A stretch of 16,654 bases of DNA from NCBI GenBank assembly GCA_035761805.1, contig DASTQL010000181.1, positions 1 to 16,654 of the forward strand, given 5' to 3'. Below, piece after piece: positions 14,112-16,654 of the stretch (positions within the stretch are counted from its first letter, which is position 1; the number at the start of each line of letters is the position of its first letter). The DNA comes from DASTQL01 sp035761805. Its GTDB lineage: Bacteria > Actinomycetota > Actinomycetes > Jiangellales > Jiangellaceae. The notes under the pieces are model-generated. The model was not told the DNA's origin. It searched no databases and saw only the letters and a list, made by a program, of their open reading frames with translations. Position numbers and translations under genes: made by a program.

Positions 14112-16163
14112 CTAGATGTCGAGGAAGCGGACGTCGCGGGCGTTGCGCTGGATGAAGCGGCGGCGGCTCTCGACGTCCTCACCCATCAGCGTGGTGAAGA
14201 TGTCGTCGGCCTGGGCGGCGTCCTCGAGGGTGACTTGCAGCAGGACCCGGCGCTCGGGGTCCATGGTGGTCTCCCACAGCTCGTCGTTGTTCATCTCGCC
14301 GAGCCCCTTGTAGCGCTGGACCCCACCCTCCTTGGGCAGCCGCTTGCCGGCCCCGAGACCGACCCGGACCAGCGCGTCACGCTCGCGGTCGGAGTAGGCG
14401 TAGTCGGGGGCGACGTCCCGGCCGGACCACTTGATCTTGTACAACGGCGGCTGGGCGAGGTAGACGTGGCCGTGCTCGACCACGGGCCTCATGAACCGGA
14501 AGAGCAGGGTGAGCAGCAGGGTGCGGATGTGCTGGCCGTCGACGTCGGCGTCGGCCATGAGCACGACCTTGTGGTAGCGCAGCCGGTTGATGTCGAAGTC
14601 GTCGTGCACGCCGGTGCCCAAGGCGTTGATGATCGCCTGGACCTCCTGGTTCTGCAGGATCCGGTCGATCCGGGCCTTCTCGACGTTGAGGATCTTGCCG
14701 CGGATCGGGAGGATCGCCTGGGTGCGCACGTCGCGGCCCTGCTTGGCCGGGCCCCCCGCCGAGTCACCCTCCACGATGAAGATCTCGCACTCCTCCGGGT
14801 CCGTGCTCTGGCAGTCGGCCAGCTTGCCCGGCAGCCCGCCGCCGCCCATCAGCCCCTTGCGGGAGCGGGCCAGGTCGCGGGCCTTGCGCGCGGCGACCCG
14901 GGCGCTCGCCGCCGCCTGCGCCTTGCGCACGACGTCGCGGGCGTCGGAGGGGTTGGCCTCGAAGTAGGCGCCCAGTCGGTCGTTGACGGTCTGCTGGACG
15001 AAGCTCTTGGCCTCCGTGTTGCCCAGCCTGGTCTTGGTCTGGCCCTCGAACTGTGGCTCGGCCATCTTGATGCTGACGATCGCGGTGAGCCCCTCACGGA
15101 CGTCTTCGCCGGCGACCCGGTCCTCCCGCTTCTTGATCAGGCCGAGGTCCTCGCCGAACTTGTTGACGAGGTAGGTCAGCGCGGCGCGGAAGCCCTCCTC
15201 GTGGGTCCCCCCTTCGTGTGTGTTGATCGTGTTGGCGAAGGTGTGCACCGACTCGGTGAAGCCGGTGTTCCACTGCATCGCCACCTCGAGGCTCATGCCG
15301 CCGTTGCCGTTGGAGTCGGCCTCGATGGCGATGACGCCCTTGTTCGCAGGGTCCTTGCCCCGGTTGAGGTGGTTGACGTAGTCGACCAGCCCGCCGTCGT
15401 ACCGGTAGACGACCTCGGTGGGGCGGGTCTCCTCCTGCTCGTCACCCTCGGCCTGCTCGATCGCCTCGGCGCGCTCGTCGCGCAGGCGGATGGCCATACC
15501 ACGGTTGAGGAACGCCATCTCCCGGAAGCGGGTCGAGAGGGTCTCGAAGTTGTACTCGGTCGTCTCGAAGATGCTGTCGCTGGCCCAGAAGGTGATCGTC
15601 GTGCCGGTCCGGTCGGTCGGCTCGTGCCGCTGGAGCGGTCCGTCGGGCTCGCCGAAGGCGTAGGCCTGCGTCCAGCGGAAGCCGTCGCGGTGGACCTCCA
15701 CCTCGAGCCGCCGGGACAGCGCGTTGACCACACTGACCCCGACTCCGTGGAGCCCGCCGGAGACCTTGTAGCCGCCGCCGCCGAACTTGCCCCCGGCGTG
15801 CAGGACGGTGAGGACGACCTCGACCGCCGGGCGGCCCTCGCTCTCGACCACGTCGACGGGGATGCCGCGGCCGTTGTCGGTCACCCTGACCCCGTGGTCG
15901 GCGAGCAGGACGACGTCGACCGTGTCGGCGTAACCGGCCAGTGCCTCGTCGACCGAGTTGTCCACGACCTCGTAGACCAGGTGGTGCAGTCCCCGTTCCC
16001 CTGTGGAACCGATGTACATGCCCGGGCGCTTGCGCACCGCCTCCAGGCCCTCGAGGACCTGGATGTCGCTGGCGTCGTACGACGTCGGGAGCGACAGGTC
16101 AGGGGAGTCGGGCACCTGGAGGGTGTCGGGATCGGGCGCTGCCTGGGTGTCCGGCTGCGTCAC
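14112..16163 (-). CDS. gyrB: DNA gyrase subunit B
   Basis: GyrB is the ATPase subunit of gyrase. The 683-residue product has the GHKL ATPase domain with catalytic Glu65 and Asn69 in YEVVDNSVDEALAG, DNGRGIP (96-102) and the lid motif GGLHGVGVSVVNALS (137-151). The transducer follows, and then the TOPRIM domain with Glu465 in EGDSAGG and Asp538, Asp540 and Asp542 in MADADVDGQH, and the C-terminal part with QRYKGLGEMN and RDVRFLDI. The length is typical of actinobacteria, with no long insertion. Residue 472 is proline in the quinolone-related stretch EGDSAGGPAKQGRD, where many bacteria have serine. The GTG start at 16163 has AGGAGG ten bases upstream. It is transcribed towards gyrA, presumably as one operon, from the 243-base region upstream. 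Confidence 0.98.
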   Translation of the reverse strand: MTQPDTQAAPDPDTLQVPDSPDLSLPTSYDASDIQVLEGLEAVRKRPGMYIGSTGERGLHHLVYEVVDNSVDEALAGYADTVDVVLLADHGVRVTDNGRGIPVDVVESEGRPAVEVVLTVLHAGGKFGGGGYKVSGGLHGVGVSVVNALSRRLEVEVHRDGFRWTQAYAFGEPDGPLQRHEPTDRTGTTITFWASDSIFETTEYNFETLSTRFREMAFLNRGMAIRLRDERAEAIEQAEGDEQEETRPTEVVYRYDGGLVDYVNHLNRGKDPANKGVIAIEADSNGNGGMSLEVAMQWNTGFTESVHTFANTINTHEGGTHEEGFRAALTYLVNKFGEDLGLIKKREDRVAGEDVREGLTAIVSIKMAEPQFEGQTKTRLGNTEAKSFVQQTVNDRLGAYFEANPSDARDVVRKAQAAASARVAARKARDLARSRKGLMGGGGLPGKLADCQSTDPEECEIFIVEGDSAGGPAKQGRDVRTQAILPIRGKILNVEKARIDRILQNQEVQAIINALGTGVHDDFDINRLRYHKVVLMADADVDGQHIRTLLLTLLFRFMRPVVEHGHVYLAQPPLYKIKWSGRDVAPDYAYSDRERDALVRVGLGAGKRLPKEGGVQRYKGLGEMNNDELWETTMDPERRVLLQVTLEDAAQADDIFTTLMGEDVESRRRFIQRNARDVRFLDI

Positions 16164-16406
16164 GGGTGGGGAACCTCCTGCCAGGGAACAGGCCGCTCAC
16201 CGACACCACGGACGGCAGACGCCCGTGGAGGGCCGGAGCGGCCTGGATGTCCTGGACAGTCTACCCGTCGGCGGGCCCTGAACAGGCCTTCAGCAGCCCC
16301 TGGGGACGGTCCTGCCGGTCGCACTCCGCGTCGGCGATGCCCCACACACGTCCGGGCTTCACCGCTGCCGGTCACGGGGCTGGACAGGCCCTGATCCCCA
16401 CGGCCC
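16164..16406 (-). promoter_or_regulatory. gyrB upstream region with probable promoter
   Basis: This 243-base gap between the DUF721 gene and gyrB holds no supported open frame. On the minus strand TAGACT (16263-16258) fits the actinobacterial -10 pattern and would give a leader of about 90 bases. A -35 box is weak: CCTGTT at 17 bases or CTGTTC at 16. The 9-mer GAACAGGCC (plus strand) occurs at 16186-16194 and 16280-16288, with GGACAGGCC at 16382-16390; the middle copy overlaps the -35 position. No riboswitch-like structure is recognised. Confidence 0.5.
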
Positions 16407-16654
16407 TCATCCGTAGGTGTCGCGCGGGCCGCGGCCGCGGACGACCCGGGGTCCCTTGCGCCACGACGGGGCATGCGGTCCGCGGACCTCGACCCGGCGG
16501 ACGGTGCCGTCGCCGATCTCCTCGTTGAGCCGGCGGACGAGCGTCGGGGCGAGCAAGCGGACCTGCGTGGCCCAGGCGGTCGTGTCGGCCCGCACGGCGA
16601 GGACGCCGTCGGCGTAGCGCTCCGGCTGGACGTGGCCGGCAACCTCGGGGCCGA
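16407..16654 (-). CDS. DUF721 (DciA-like) protein, C-terminal part
   Basis: The gene runs off the window edge; 81 residues are readable. They begin GPEVAGHVQPERYADGVLAVRAD, continue with STAWATQ-like TTAWATQVRLLAPTLVRRLNEEIG, and end with the arginine-rich GPSWRKG-like tail PSWRKGPRVVRGRGPRDTYG. This pattern is characteristic of the actinobacterial DUF721 protein found between recF and gyrB. The family includes DciA, the replicative helicase loader or operator protein; the mycobacterial member (Rv0004) is reported to work with DnaB. The position upstream of gyrB fits that order exactly. The N-terminal half and the start codon lie outside the window. Confidence 0.92.
   Translation of the reverse strand, partial: GPEVAGHVQPERYADGVLAVRADTTAWATQVRLLAPTLVRRLNEEIGDGTVRRVEVRGPHAPSWRKGPRVVRGRGPRDTYG

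Noticed and set aside
14235..16394. 719-codon plus-strand open frame opposite gyrB
   Set aside because: It is antisense to gyrB with the same biased composition. It has no domain and no supporting context.

Overview
This window is GC-rich actinobacterial chromosome near the replication origin. The minus-strand order DUF721 (DciA-like) - gyrB - gyrA - DUF3566 protein - tRNA-Ile - DLW-39 - tRNA-Ala, followed by cyclophilin, rhomboid, crgA, a DUF881 protein and pabA/trpG, is the familiar actinobacterial dnaA/gyr neighbourhood. The family content suggests Propionibacteriales (Nocardioides-like), but that assignment is inferred from memory without a search.

Layout. Bases 1-2362 (+) hold the end of a membrane glycosyltransferase, UDP-GlcNAc 2-epimerase (wecB) and a secreted jelly-roll-like protein, which read as a surface-polysaccharide locus. 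Bases 2380-3806 (-) are pabA/trpG and a DUF881 protein, divergent from crgA (3909-4163, +). A convergent intergenic region (4164-4387) carries half of a repeat element and a DnaA-box pair. Bases 4388-5834 (-) are a zinc-finger rhomboid protease and a cyclophilin, divergent from a membrane protein (5985-6779, +). Bases 6908-8913 (+) form a two-gene alkylation-repair operon (Ada-AlkA fusion plus ogt). A 180-bp inverted-repeat element follows, and then on the minus strand tRNA-Ala(UGC), a 45-codon DLW-39 gene, tRNA-Ile(GAU), a DUF3566 protein, gyrA with an in-frame intein, gyrB, and the 3' part of a DUF721 gene.

How the genes work together. GyrB and GyrA make DNA gyrase, and GyrA has to splice out its intein, which sits next to the catalytic tyrosine, to be active. 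CrgA and the DUF881 protein are linked to cell division and the envelope. WecB supplies UDP-ManNAc for a surface glycan that the neighbouring glycosyltransferase probably helps to build. The Ada-AlkA fusion and Ogt together rebuild the full adaptive response to DNA methylation. I see no phage, CRISPR array, toxin-antitoxin pair or other defence system. The less ordinary features are the intein with a half-deleted homing endonuclease, the palindromic repeat family present twice at convergent gene ends, and several strong hairpins next to tRNA and gyrase genes. Twelve of the fourteen coding regions whose start is visible begin with GTG, and four stop/start pairs overlap as GTGA.
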